A stretch of DNA of 64,000 nt from Picocystis sp. L7 (lineage: Eukaryota > Chlorophyta > Picocystophyceae > Picocystales > Picocystaceae), in NCBI GenBank assembly GCA_020975725.1, contig QXJR01000018.1:591445-655444 (forward strand), read 5' to 3'. The number at the start of each line of letters is the position of its first letter. Position 1 is the first letter of the stretch. Below the pieces are notes generated by a model. It was not told where the DNA came from. It did not search any database and saw nothing but the letters and a program-made list of their open reading frames with translations. The translations under genes were made by a program, and so were the position numbers. Positions 9,400 to 20,034 of the stretch are shown here, piece by piece.

Positions 9400-10796
9400 T
9401 CAACCAGGAGGAGAAGGGGAGGAGGTGCGCACGACCTCGACGGAACCTCCGTCGGATTCAGGGACGACCTCCACGTCCGCGTGGCGGGACGGAACCGGAT
9501 CCGAACCCACGCCGACGCGACGGCGAAGACGGATGGCGTGCACGTGACGTTGGAACGCGTCCGTTCCCGGATGGGGACGGTCCCGCTCCCCACACGACCA
9601 ACGGGCGTGGAAGGCGTCGCTGGCACAGGCGCGCTGGCGATCGCGTTCCAGCTTCTCCACCTCCTTGACCACGACCACGTGATCCACGTGCACGCCCTGA
9701 GACGCGTAGGCGTTGGTGCGCAGCTCGAACTCCTTGTACCGAGATTCGAGGGCCTTGCGGGTCCCCTGCACCGAAAGACCGTATCGTTGCAGGTGTCGCT
9801 TCAGCTCCTTCTCCTTGAGCATGTGCAGGTTGAGCTTGGGAACGCGCTTGGGTGCGCTCGAAGCAGGAGCGCCGCACGGAGGACCGTCCCGTCGTCCCAA
9901 GAACTTCGACGCCTTTTCGGGATCCGAAGCCAAACGCGTCGGCACGCGCTGCTCGGCCCGTGTCAAGCAGGTGTCCACGTGCGAATTGACCAATCCTTCC
10001 AACACCCAGATGCCGCACACCGGACAACGGCTCATGCCCGGTGGAACCTCCTCTGCGCCATCGTCCACGTCGTCCACCACCCACACCTCCGTCGGTCCCT
10101 CGGCGTCGCCACGTGCTCGCTTCGTCCCACGACGCGTCCGATCGCGTCCGATCCCTTCGACCTCCGGATGGTGCGTGTCCTGGCACGAAGAAGGTGCGTG
10201 CACTCGTGCGGCGATGGTGCGTGCGGTGTCTTCCTTCCCGTGCGTCGTTGGGCGCGGTGCGACGGTCGCGTCGTCGTGCGAACACGAAGGAACGCCGGGA
10301 CGTCCCCCTTCGTGCTCTCGCAACACGTCCAACAGTCGAAGGCGACCGACCTTCCAGTGGTGCGCGATCGCGTCCATCGCCTTGTTCGAACGCGCGTCCT
10401 GCGGATCCACGGCGACGCGACAGAAGGCACACGTGGTGCGTTGTCCGTTCTCCAGCTGGTAACGAAAGTGTCGGGCCACGCACGTCGCGCAGACTGCGTC
10501 CGTCGTTCCGAAGGAGGAAGCGAGACGGTTCCGAAATCCGTCCGCGTCCGAACCCCACGAAGGAGGGAAGGCATCGTCCCGTCGTCGTCGTCCCTTTCGT
10601 CAGCACGTGCCTGGTTTCGTCCTTCCCAACCGCGGTGGTGGTTCGACATTCCACCCCCTCACGCACAGTTGTGGCTGCAGTTCGGCATCACGGTGGCGGA
10701 CTGCATCATTTCTCCGCAGATGGGACAGCGCAGGGTCTCTTCCAGGGAGACCAGCTCCTTCCACGGCCATGCGTCGGCGAAGTCGTCGGCATCCAT
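9400..10796 (-). CDS. RAD18: RAD18-like E3 ubiquitin ligase (RING-UBZ4-SAP), two exons
   Basis: E3 ligase that with RAD6 mono-ubiquitinates PCNA at stalled forks, acting in the nucleus. Exon 1 is 10796-10667 and exon 2 is 10493-9400, joined across a 173-nt intron (donor gtgcgt, acceptor gacgcag), giving 407 residues. The splice falls inside the RING finger and restores it: CPICGEMM...CSHNFCATC...CAFC. Residues about 175-200 carry a UBZ4 finger (CPVCGIWVLEGLVNSHVDTC, i.e. C-X2-C-X11-H-X3-C). About 250-290 is a SAP DNA-binding motif (LKEKELKRHLQRYGLSVQGT). This domain order is diagnostic for RAD18. It is shorter than animal RAD18 (about 495 aa). It is divergent from IRE1. Confidence 0.92.
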
Positions 10797-11202
10797 CCGG
10801 TTCGATCCGATGTGTCCTCGATTCCCTCCTCCCTTCCCCCCTGGGATCGATCGATGGAACCCAGGTTGTCCTTCCGGTCTACGTCCGATTCGAAAGGAGG
10901 GTCCTTCGGGTTCGAACGGGGGACGTCCTCCCATCGATCGGGGATCCACCGAAACGGATGGACCGGCGAGGGAGTGGCCTGAGGGATTGAGGGAGAGAGG
11001 GATTGAGGGAGAGAAGGATTCAGGGAGAGAGGGAGAGAGTAGAGATAGAGAGAGGGAGAGGGAGAGAGGGAGAGAGGGATTGAGGGAGAGAGGGTAAGGG
11101 AGAAGGATTGAGGGAGAGGGAGAGAGAGGGAGAGGGAGAGAGGGAGAGAGGGATTGAGGGAGAGAGAGGGAGAGAGAAGGACAGAGAGGGAGAGGGGTCG
11201 GG
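10797..11202. promoter_or_regulatory. Divergent RAD18/IRE1 promoter with long GA tract
   Basis: This 406-nt bidirectional region is half filled by a purine-only GA/GGGA repeat (10980-11198) directly abutting the first IRE1 ATG. The rest is ordinary sequence with an SP-like ggtcc...ggttcgaac stretch and no recognised TATA box. Confidence 0.6.
10980..11198 (+). repeat. GA/GGGA purine microsatellite
   Basis: About 219 nt on the + strand are nearly all G and A, made of gagggattgagggagaga-type units that recur with small variations (gggattgagggagagag appears several times). It is a mirror-repeat purine tract, the classic sequence class for intramolecular triplex and for length polymorphism. It is likely part of the IRE1 5' leader or promoter. 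Confidence 0.9.
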
Positions 11203-14200
11203 ATGGATGCGCACCCATGCAAGTGGAAGAGGAAGAGGAGGAGGAGGAAGGAAGGAAATCACGTGCTTCGTTTGGGTCGTATGCACGCCTGGACGTGTTT
11301 CCTGTGCGCATGGATCGCGTGGAACGCAACGGGTGCGTGGTGCGCACCAGAAACGGCGTTGGAAGTCCAAGATCCACGGCACGAGGAGACACCACACAAA
11401 CAAGTCCTCGTGGGACTGGTGGACGGGACCGTGCACGCCGTGGAAGACCAGACCGGAAGGATCTTGTGGTCCTTCGCGTCCGGAGAACCCCTGGTGTCCT
11501 CGTCCAATGCACGCGTGGAAGGGAACGAAGACAAGGAAGCCGTCGTGCCCGGTGCAGACGGATCCATGTACCTCTACTCGCGAAAGGACGATTCCTACAA
11601 AAAAATGCCGCTCACCGCACAAGAGATCGTCAGCAACACGCCTTCCTTGACCCACGGGAGGTCCTCGGTCATCCTCGGCTCGAGGAACACCAAAGTGTAC
11701 GCACTCCATCCAAGGACAGGGAAGCTGCTCCAAACCGTCGATTCACAAGTGGAAGGAGAACGCCAGGAGAACCAAGTGCTCCTGAAGAAAAGGAGAGAAG
11801 GATCGGAACCAGCGGTCTACGTGGGCCGTACGGAATATCGCGTGCGATCCGTGGACGTCATCACCGGACAGGAGCTGTGGAACGTCTCCTTCGCCGAGCT
11901 GTCCCAGATCGATCGAACCACTCCTTCCGGAAACGACGGCGTCTTCCTGACCGGATGGACCGACACCCAGACCTGGAAGGAAGGAGAAGATTGCGAATTC
12001 TTCGCCGGATACGACAACACCCTGCGCAAGGTGTGCAAGGAGACCGGAAAGGCCGAATGGATCGTCAAGTTTCGAGCTCCGCTGGTGAGCGGATTCTCCA
12101 CGGAGGATGGAAACCACGTGCAGAAGTTCCTGCCCGCACCCAACAAGAAGGAAGACATACTGGTGCCGGACCAAGCCGATCAGCTCATCATCGGGACGGT
12201 GAACCAGCAGATCTACGCGCTGCCCACCAAGCACCTGGTGCTGTTCGAGGAGGACATCGACGGAAACGAAAAGGCGCTGGTGGCCACCTCGGCACTGAAC
12301 GAACCCTGGGAATGCGTGGCCAAAGAAATCGTCGATGTAGACGACCTGGACGATTGCGTGGCTCACCCGATGCTGCCCATGCTGCCCATGCTGGTGGACG
12401 AAGTCAAGGCCGCCATGCCGGATCCATTCCCCCAACAAGATCTGAGGATGTGGCTGGCGATGGGAACCACTGCTCTGCTGGTGGCGATGGGGACTGCCTT
12501 GTTCCTCCTCTACCTGTCCCGTGCCAGGGAAGCGTTCGGCGCGCCGCTCAAGGAGCTCTCGCAGAACCTCCGACCATCGGAGGACCGGGAGCTGCTCCCA
12601 CGGAACAACTCCACCCAGTCGTTGAACGTTTCCAACGGAGGAACGACGTCCGGACGGGTCGTGAACGAGGATGGCAGCTTTCAGGTGGGTAGGATGGAAG
12701 TGGGACCGGGCATCCTGGGCTTCGGGAGCGGCGGAACAATTGTGTACGAAGGCAAGCTGGACGGGAGGAGAGTGGCGGTCAAGAGGCTGCTGCACCAGTT
12801 CTACGGCCTGGCCAAAAAGGAAATAGAAGCGCTGATCCAGACGGACGAGGACATCAATGTCGTCCGATGTTTTGCCATGGAAGAAGACAGCGAGTTCGTC
12901 TATCTGGCACTGGAGAGATGCGTGGGCACGCTCGCCACCGTGTTGGATCCCTTCCACGCGGACAGCGGCAGCCAGTCCGTCTCGGGGAAGCAACGCATCG
13001 CTGAGGAAGCCATGAGCGACCTGGGCATCGACGCGGAATTCAAGCAATCCCCCGACGCAGACTTTCCCTTCAAGCTGTCCGACTTGTACACTGCGAAGAC
13101 GAGGTGTCCCACCGAACTGTGCATGTCTGCCATGCAATCGATCGCTTCCGGAGTCGCCGCCCTTCATGCGAGAGGGATCGTCCACCGAGACCTCAAGCCT
13201 CACAACGTGCTGGTAACCAAAGACAAGAAAGTGAAGCTCAGCGACATGGGCCTGTCGAAGATTCTGAACGATGAGCAGAGCTCGTTCGAAAACACTGGGA
13301 CTTCTGGCAGCTCCGGGTGGCGTGCTCCGGAGCAGATCCTGTACGGCCGTCAGACCAAGTCTGTGGACATATTCAGCATGGGCTGCCTCTTGTTCTACTG
13401 CTTCACTGGGGGCAGACACGCCTTTGGAGCAAGGCTGGAACGTGACATCAACATAGCCAGGGGAAAACGGGACCTCAGTGCAGTGGAGCACCTCCCAGAA
13501 GTGCATGACCTCCTGGTCCACCTTCTCGCGCACGAGCCTTCGGACCGTCCGGGTGCAGATTCCATACTAATGCACCCCGTATGGTGGACGCCTGACATGA
13601 AGCTTCAGTTCCTATGTGACGTCAGCGACGTGGTGGAGCACCAGAATAAAGCATCGGACACAAGATTGCTTCTGATCTTGGAGTCCTTTACGAGCACAGC
13701 CATCGGCAGCCGAGGATGGGACAAGCTTCTGTCGAGCGAGCTCTTGGCTAACTTGGGCCAGTTTAGGAAGTACAATTACTGCAGTGTTCGGGACCTGCTG
13801 AGGGTTGTGCGAAACAAGAAGAATCACTACCAGGAGCTTCCGGAGGAGCTCCAGGCGCACTTGGGGCACATACCAAGCGGGTACCTGGAGTATTTCACCA
13901 GCAGGTACCCCGGCCTTCTGTTGGAGATGTACAGCTTCGTCACGGAGAATTGCGCGGAGATGCCCATATTTCGCAAGTACTTCGACTTGGCGTTGAGCAT
14001 GAACGGCCCTCCGTTTTCCATCACTAGGGTCACGTTTGAATCCTTGGGTCGCGCGGAGGGGGAATCCCTGGCACCTGCTCTTCCGGTCGGCGGGCACGAA
14101 GAATTCCCGCAGCGACCTGGACAGCCTCCTTGCTCGTTTTTCCTCAAGACAGGGGCGTGCAAGTATGGACGGGACTGCCGTTTTCACCATCCGACGGAGG

Positions 14201-14325
14201 GACGTGTACGAAAGAACTCGGCCGGTCTCCCCATCCGTCCCGGTGCTCCGGAATGCCAGCATTACATCAAGACAGGCCTGTGCAAGTTCGGAGCCATGTG
14301 CAAGTTCCACCATCCGGAGATCTGA
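11203..14325 (+). CDS. IRE1: IRE1 ER-stress kinase/endoribonuclease with C-terminal CCCH zinc fingers
   Basis: ER transmembrane sensor of unfolded proteins; its cytosolic KEN RNase splices a bZIP mRNA. 1040 residues if ATG 11203 is used. ATG 11281 (residue 27) fits a signal peptide better (HAWTCFLCAWIAWNATGAWC). Residues about 55-400 form the luminal PQQ-like propeller (VGLVDGTVHAVEDQTGRILW, VYALHPRTGKLL). A transmembrane helix is at about 416-437. The kinase spans about 500-785, with the glycine loop GFGSGGTIVYEG, VAVKR, HRDLKPHNVL and the plant-type SDMGLSK in place of DFG. The KEN RNase follows from about 790. Residues about 975-1040 add two C-X7-8-C-X5-C-X3-H fingers, CSFFLKTGACKYGRDCRFHH and CQHYIKTGLCKFGAMCKFHH, in the same frame without a splice. 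A similar fused finger has been described for Chlamydomonas IRE1. Confidence 0.95.
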   Translation: MDAHPCKWKRKRRRRKEGNHVLRLGRMHAWTCFLCAWIAWNATGAWCAPETALEVQDPRHEETPHKQVLVGLVDGTVHAVEDQTGRILWSFASGEPLVSSSNARVEGNEDKEAVVPGADGSMYLYSRKDDSYKKMPLTAQEIVSNTPSLTHGRSSVILGSRNTKVYALHPRTGKLLQTVDSQVEGERQENQVLLKKRREGSEPAVYVGRTEYRVRSVDVITGQELWNVSFAELSQIDRTTPSGNDGVFLTGWTDTQTWKEGEDCEFFAGYDNTLRKVCKETGKAEWIVKFRAPLVSGFSTEDGNHVQKFLPAPNKKEDILVPDQADQLIIGTVNQQIYALPTKHLVLFEEDIDGNEKALVATSALNEPWECVAKEIVDVDDLDDCVAHPMLPMLPMLVDEVKAAMPDPFPQQDLRMWLAMGTTALLVAMGTALFLLYLSRAREAFGAPLKELSQNLRPSEDRELLPRNNSTQSLNVSNGGTTSGRVVNEDGSFQVGRMEVGPGILGFGSGGTIVYEGKLDGRRVAVKRLLHQFYGLAKKEIEALIQTDEDINVVRCFAMEEDSEFVYLALERCVGTLATVLDPFHADSGSQSVSGKQRIAEEAMSDLGIDAEFKQSPDADFPFKLSDLYTAKTRCPTELCMSAMQSIASGVAALHARGIVHRDLKPHNVLVTKDKKVKLSDMGLSKILNDEQSSFENTGTSGSSGWRAPEQILYGRQTKSVDIFSMGCLLFYCFTGGRHAFGARLERDINIARGKRDLSAVEHLPEVHDLLVHLLAHEPSDRPGADSILMHPVWWTPDMKLQFLCDVSDVVEHQNKASDTRLLLILESFTSTAIGSRGWDKLLSSELLANLGQFRKYNYCSVRDLLRVVRNKKNHYQELPEELQAHLGHIPSGYLEYFTSRYPGLLLEMYSFVTENCAEMPIFRKYFDLALSMNGPPFSITRVTFESLGRAEGESLAPALPVGGHEEFPQRPGQPPCSFFLKTGACKYGRDCRFHHPTEGRVRKNSAGLPIRPGAPECQHYIKTGLCKFGAMCKFHHPEI

Positions 14326-14545
14326 ATCCATCCGTTTCACTTGGATGGAAGCATGTATGGATGGGTGGTGGTTGGCCACCCGTCTGCTACACCTGGCATG
14401 GGTGGTTGGGTGGGTGACCCGACACCGTGGTGCATCCATGGACCGTGGGGAGGGTCTGTCCATGCGGTCTTCGGGAGGAGGGGAGGGTGGTGGGCGCATG
14501 GATCCCTGGTGCGCATTCTTCGCGTCGCATCGGGACCCAACCGCG

Positions 14546-16174
14546 ATGGAAGACGAGCGAATACTGGATGAATCCATGGAGGAGTTGACCGTCGACGAAG
14601 CCAGGGAGGCGAAGAAGAAAGCCAAGGCCGAAGCCAAAGCAGCCAAGGCGGCCAAGGCGGCGGCCAAGGCCGCGGCGGCGGCGGAGAAAGGGAAGAAGAA
14701 GGAGACCAAGCTTGGTCTGTCGGTGACCAAAGAGGAGAACTTCGGCGATTGGTACAGCGAAATCGTCACCGAAGCAGAGCTCATCTCCTACTACGACGTT
14801 TCCGGATGCTACATCCTCAGGCCGTGGGCCTACGCCATCTGGGAAGAGCTCAAGGCGTTCTTCGACGGGGAAATAAAAAAGATGGGAGTGGAGAACTGCT
14901 ACTTTCCCATGTTCGTGCCAGAATCGAACCTGATCAAAGAAAAGGATCACGTGGAAGGATTCGCCCCCGAGGTCGCTTGGGTGACCAGGAGCGGAGACAC
15001 CGATCTGGACGTGCCCATCGCTGTCCGACCCACCAGCGAAACGGTCATGTACCCGTACTATGCAGACTGGATCCGCAGCCACCGGGACCTTCCACTGAAA
15101 CTCAACCAATGGTGCAATGTAGTCCGGTGGGAATTTAAGCATCCCACTCCTTTTATACGATCGAGGGAATTCCTCTGGCAGGAAGGACACACAGCGTACG
15201 CCACCAAGGCGGAGGCCGACGAGGAGGTGCAGCAGATCCTTGACTTGTATAGGCAGATCTTCGAGGATCTCCTTTGCGTGCCGGTCATCCCGGGGGTGAA
15301 GTCGGAGAAAGAGAAGTTCGCAGGAGGGCTGTACACGACAACCGTGGAGGCATATGTGCCGGCCAATGGACGTGCGATCCAGGGAGCGACAAGCCACTGC
15401 TTGGGCCAGAATTTTGCAAAGATGTTCGGTATCGAATTCGAAACTGAGGAGAGGGCCAGGGCACTAGTTTGGCAAAACTCCTGGGGATTCACCACTCGTA
15501 CCATCGGCGTGATGGTCATGGTGCACGGGGATGACAAGGGGCTGGTGTTACCTCCCAGGGTGGCACCGTTGCAGGTGGTTGTGATTCCACTGCCGTTCAA
15601 AGGTTGTGACACAAGCGTCCTAGTAGGAGCAGCAGAGGAGTTGACCGCGGAGCTGAAAGCGGCGGGGTTCCGTGTCCGGTGCGATGCGCGAGAGAACTAC
15701 ACGCCAGGGTGGAAGTACAACCATTGGGAGCTGAAGGGCGTGCCCTTGCGCATTGAGCTAGGACCTAAGGACTTGGAGCAGAGATCTGTCAGGTTCGTGC
15801 GTAGAGACAATGGTGCCAAGGAAGACGTTAGCTGGCAGAGGTTGGTGGAACACGCACGCCAGACTTTGGACCAGATGCAGAAGGACCTTTTGGAAAAAGC
15901 CACCAAGGAAAGGGATCAGAATGTGGTTGAGGTACGCAATTGGAAAGATTTCTTGCCTGCTTTGGATGCTAAGAAGCTTGTTTTGGCTCCCTGGTGTGAG
16001 GAGACAGCCGTGGAGGAGTGGGTCAAGGCAAACAGTGCAGGTGGCGATGGTGCCATGGGAGCAAAAACGCTTTGTATTCCGTTTCGGCAACCGGCATTGC
16101 CTGGGGGCACCATGTGCTTTGCTGCGCCAGACAAACCCGCCAAGCGCTGGACGCTCTGGGGTCGAAGTTACTAG
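14546..16174 (+). CDS. Prolyl-tRNA synthetase, eukaryotic/archaeal type
   Basis: Cytosolic class II synthetase charging tRNA-Pro. From ATG 14546 there are 542 residues; in-frame ATGs at 14462 and 14498 would add 28 or 16. It opens with an Ala/Lys-rich helix (residues about 15-50, KAKAEAKAAKAAKAAAKAAA), then GDWYSEIVTEAELISYYDVS. Class II motif 1 is near YILRPWAYAIWEELKAFFD, motif 2 is VVRWEFKHPTPFIRSREF, and motif 3 is GVMVMVHGDDKGLVLPPR. An anticodon-binding domain and the C-terminal Zn-like domain (LCIPF...FAAPDKPAKRWTLWGRSY) follow. The terminal Tyr is typical of eukaryotic-type ProRS. The C-terminal third is clearly lower in GC than the 5' half. It is convergent with the next gene, with a 125-nt gap. 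Confidence 0.96.
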   Translation: MEDERILDESMEELTVDEAREAKKKAKAEAKAAKAAKAAAKAAAAAEKGKKKETKLGLSVTKEENFGDWYSEIVTEAELISYYDVSGCYILRPWAYAIWEELKAFFDGEIKKMGVENCYFPMFVPESNLIKEKDHVEGFAPEVAWVTRSGDTDLDVPIAVRPTSETVMYPYYADWIRSHRDLPLKLNQWCNVVRWEFKHPTPFIRSREFLWQEGHTAYATKAEADEEVQQILDLYRQIFEDLLCVPVIPGVKSEKEKFAGGLYTTTVEAYVPANGRAIQGATSHCLGQNFAKMFGIEFETEERARALVWQNSWGFTTRTIGVMVMVHGDDKGLVLPPRVAPLQVVVIPLPFKGCDTSVLVGAAEELTAELKAAGFRVRCDARENYTPGWKYNHWELKGVPLRIELGPKDLEQRSVRFVRRDNGAKEDVSWQRLVEHARQTLDQMQKDLLEKATKERDQNVVEVRNWKDFLPALDAKKLVLAPWCEETAVEEWVKANSAGGDGAMGAKTLCIPFRQPALPGGTMCFAAPDKPAKRWTLWGRSY

Positions 16175-16299
16175 GCTTCAGGAACTGAGCAAGATCGCTA
16201 CCAAATGTAAGCAACTGCATCTTGCTTTACTCCTTGTCGCCTGGCACCCTGGTACAAGGATAGCAACATACTTCCTGATTCGGATTCATCACCTTTTAT

Positions 16300-17805
16300 T
16301 CACTTTTCTTCCACAAAGGCATGCTTCCCGGTGGTATAGTATTCATTTTCTGCTGATGATTTTTTGCGGTTCCTCTCCAGGTACTGTTCTCGATTCCTCA
16401 AAATCCTATCGATCAGCCCAGAGGTTGTCATGTCTCTGGGGCTCCGGAGTTCCAAAAAAATACCCATTTCCATGGGTACCTTGTACCTCTTGTCTTTGTC
16501 GAGGTGGGGGTGTTCGTTGCTTTCCGCGCTGGTGCCATGTACAACCACTTGGATATTGAAGGTTTGGACGAGATCCAGGGTAACTTCTGCTGGGGCACTG
16601 ATGATGACTTCATCCACGTGCCGGCAGGCAAGCACACTAAGCGTCCTTTCGTGCACGTTCATGATGGGGAGATGAGCTCCTCGATGGGCAGAGACCAGCT
16701 CGTCCGGATGGATACCAACGATGAGGAAATCTCCCAATTTCTTGGCTTCCCTGAGGATGTCCACGTGTCCCGGATGGAACATGTCGAAGGCCCCGTCCAT
16801 GTACACAACCTTGTCCTCTGGTTTGGCGGTCCTGGCATTCGAAAACTGGAGGATCCTCCTTGACGTGGGCAGGAAGTTGGACACGGACGTGTTCAGTGGA
16901 CCATGCGTTTCTTGTCCTTGTTCTTCGTCGTGGTGTTGGGATGGGCTTCCTTGGGCGAGATCCTTTTTCTCTGGATCCTCATGCTGGTCAGACGTCCTCT
17001 GGCTACCCATTGATTCAATCCTGTGTTCCTGTAGATGTGGACCGTCCCCTTCGGATCCTGTGTCTGAGGAACCACCATCGCTGCTTTCTCCATCTGGGTG
17101 TACCTGCCTTGGTTCGGCATCCACCTTGGGTTCGGAGTGGAACGATCTTCCCAGGCTGAAAGCTTCACGCAGCTGCTGGTGTGTGTCTCCATTTTGGGTG
17201 GTGGAGGGCGCACGGTGACACATGAGCATCCTGCCCACGATGTCGGTGGTGCTGACCCCTTCGGTGCGCTTGATGGTGCGAAACTTCCCGGCCTTTTTGG
17301 CGGCTTCGTAGGCGTCTCGACCGTCGGGCATGAGGCATGGATCGTCGCCGTGGACTACGAGGTCGATTCGATGTTTCACGAAGAGTTCTTCGAGGAAATC
17401 TTCGCCGACGTCGTAGGGCACGCCTGGGATCACCTCGTCGACCCACTTGACGCCGCGAACCATGGCCAAGCGTTCTTCTTCGGTGAGCACCGGCGGACCC
17501 TTGCACCTCCTGATTTCTGCGTCAGGCACCACGCCCACCACCAGCACGTCTCCGCACGCCTTGGCTTGTCGCAGCGCATTGAAATGTCCGTAGTGCATCA
17601 TGTCGAAGCACCCGTCCATGTACACGCGCACCGGTCTTCTTCTCCTCCTCCTCGTGGCTCGTTTGGCCAAGGCTTGGGCCAAGAAGGCGCTGATGGTGCC
17701 TGGTCGGTACAAGTCCTTCCATTGGGCCGCCACCACCCCCAACGCCGCCATCGCCAACGGCACGTATCGCCATGGCGAATCCGACGTCCCCATCGCCGAC
17801 GCCAT
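16300..17805 (-). CDS. Ethanolamine-phosphate cytidylyltransferase (PCYT2/PECT)
   Basis: Makes CDP-ethanolamine from phosphoethanolamine and CTP, the controlling step of the Kennedy pathway to phosphatidylethanolamine. I start at ATG 17805 (501 residues), where a hydrophobic N-terminal segment (YVPLAMAALGVVAAQW) recalls the membrane anchor of plant PECT1. The frame extends upstream but is low-complexity Cys/Val sequence encoded by a gt-rich repeat. Two nucleotidyltransferase domains are visible: the first with VYMDGCFDMMHYGHFNALRQ and the RTEGVSTTDIVGRML loop, the second with VVYMDGAFDMFHPGHVDILR. The second lacks the full RTxGVSTTDI loop, as usual. They are joined by a polar linker of about 120 residues. 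Confidence 0.95.
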   Translation of the reverse strand: MASAMGTSDSPWRYVPLAMAALGVVAAQWKDLYRPGTISAFLAQALAKRATRRRRRRPVRVYMDGCFDMMHYGHFNALRQAKACGDVLVVGVVPDAEIRRCKGPPVLTEEERLAMVRGVKWVDEVIPGVPYDVGEDFLEELFVKHRIDLVVHGDDPCLMPDGRDAYEAAKKAGKFRTIKRTEGVSTTDIVGRMLMCHRAPSTTQNGDTHQQLREAFSLGRSFHSEPKVDAEPRQVHPDGESSDGGSSDTGSEGDGPHLQEHRIESMGSQRTSDQHEDPEKKDLAQGSPSQHHDEEQGQETHGPLNTSVSNFLPTSRRILQFSNARTAKPEDKVVYMDGAFDMFHPGHVDILREAKKLGDFLIVGIHPDELVSAHRGAHLPIMNVHERTLSVLACRHVDEVIISAPAEVTLDLVQTFNIQVVVHGTSAESNEHPHLDKDKRYKVPMEMGIFLELRSPRDMTTSGLIDRILRNREQYLERNRKKSSAENEYYTTGKHAFVEEK

Positions 17806-20034
17806 CCCGACACAGACCCACACACACACTAGGACACAGGCACAAGGACACAGGCACGAACCAAGACACACCACGAGGGAGGAGGGTCGTCCCCGCCACC
17901 CCCACTCGCCCCTCCCTGGCCCACAGGACAAGATGCATCAATCGTTGCCTCCGACCGCGATCGATCGAGGCGAGAAGGAAGGGAACACCGACCCCGACCT
18001 GGAGATGCGTACCGTAGCCCGTACGGCATCTCAAGGCGTAGCTCTCTTGCCGTACAGGAGGCGACGGTAGCTGCGGTATCATCATTTCTTCGTCTCAAAT
18101 CGAATGAGCAACACTTGAAGTCCGACACAAACCCATTCCAACGTTGACTTTTTCTTGTAAAGTCCACGATGGTCTGATCGATGCCCTTGCTACGCCACAT
18201 GATTCGTGCCACAAGGAGGGCGTGCAAGTCGTCCTTTCCAATTCACCTTGTCCGCATCTTGTTCTCAACTTCAATCCAATTGCCGTGGGCCGCTTAAATT
18301 GTGAATCAGGCCCCCAACAAGTGGTAGGAATCGCAAAATCGTTCCAATCTAATGTTGCCGAAATGATGACAGGACTTGGGGAAGACTCCTCCCAACACTT
18401 CAAGGGGTGGAGGAATTCTTATTCTAATACTTGACCTAGCTTTCTGCCATGAGAGAGGAGGTTCGTCACCATGGGCGTAGGTGTTACGGTCCTCCAAGTT
18501 TGCGAATCAACCTCCAACCGTTGCAAGCTCACTTCCCCTCAAAACTTACTCGTTGGTCAAGAAGGAAACATGCACCCTTGAATACTCCATCATTTGCGTC
18601 AACGTGACGGAACCCCCATACAAGTATTTCTTCTCTTGCATCGCATGTCTCAACTTGGATGACCTTACGTCATCTCACCGCATCGCGTGTGTGGGACGAA
18701 AGCTGATACCATTAGACCCCCCCCCATCCATACGGTGTCTTCCGATGCCAATACCATAGCGATATCGTATCGTAGCTACCATACGATATCTCTTAAGCAC
18801 ACATCTCCATCCATATTGCCCCCGTTCGAAAGGGTGGAAATGAGAGGGAAGAAGGGATGAAGTGGACCCCGTTCTCGTGGTGACGGGAAGCGAGGTGTCC
18901 CATGGCCGTCGATTGGACCATGAAATCAAGGGGGGAGGAAACCGACCGAGCAAAACTGTGGATTGGAGAGTGGAACCATCCAAGCGGATACGGACAAAGC
19001 ACGAGACTACCCACCCCGAACAAGACGGCAACAGAAACATCGCAACCTCGCATGGGATGCCGTGTCAACGGACCCTTCGAAAAATACAAGACGAAGGACA
19101 AGCCCTCTACCAACACGCCACCGACCTTGCTCCATCTATGATCGAAGGAGACCACGGGAAATTGCGCAAGAGCTCAAGACCTCGAAATGGACATGTATGT
19201 GATCGATCGCAAGACCCAAAACCAAACTAAATACGCCCGTCCCATTCCTTCGCAAGAGAATAGCGCTTGGAATCCTTGCCTTGCACCAAGGAATTCGCCT
19301 TCCACCTTTTGTTCGGTTCAACAATGAAAAGGGAAGAACGGATGGAATGCTTAACTTGGATTGACACGTTCCGCGAAGCGAAACGAATAGGATTGCAAAG
19401 AGGAAGAGCATCACATCAATGCAATAAGGAAACATGGCGCTCTTGTTGACTAAGACATGCAAGCTATTTGTAAAAACATGGGCATTGTTCCGCTTTGATC
19501 AATGTCACAACGGTCCTTTCCTCTCAAGGTGTAGACGTCTTCCTTCTACACAACCTCACGTGTGGATGCAATTGGGATCCATCCATGTCGACGGAAGGCT
19601 TTGAATGCTATCTTCCACAATGCAACCTGGACTCGTACCGTCAAGATGGACAAGTTGCCTGGGATGGATGGATGGAAAGGCAAGAGAGACGACAAGAAAG
19701 GGAACGGTTTGGCCTTCTACACACCCAAGCGAATCTTCTCACAAAGGTGACCAATGTTAATCTTGCCCAATAGAAGGCCTTCCTCATTGTTCCGTCATCC
19801 TACTGGGCGGATCCTCATGAGATCGCGTACACATGATCCACATCCATGCATCCCGACCAAGCCATCCAAGAGCATCTCCCTTCGTTGGCAATTACAAACG
19901 CGTGCAAAAACCCAATATTACAGAAGCATTGGCCACAACCAAGTCAAAGACAAGTCACACCTGTGGGATAAAAGAGCAATTGACAATCACTTACACGACT
20001 CTAACGAACAACATGGCAGATGAGGCGAGAACAT
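17806..20034. other. 2.2 kb AT-richer intergenic stretch
   Basis: The first ~150 nt are the PECT leader, with a CA/GT repeat (17817-17850). The rest lacks any long, family-recognisable frame. The best open frames (e.g. + 18862-19230, 122 codons; - 19136-19462) show no motif. A palindromic cluster of gatatcgtatcg-type words sits at about 18755-18795. It looks like decayed or repeat-derived DNA. Confidence 0.35.

Noticed and set aside
11743-13533. 596-codon minus-strand frame
   Set aside because: It is the codon-mirror shadow of IRE1, with no family match.
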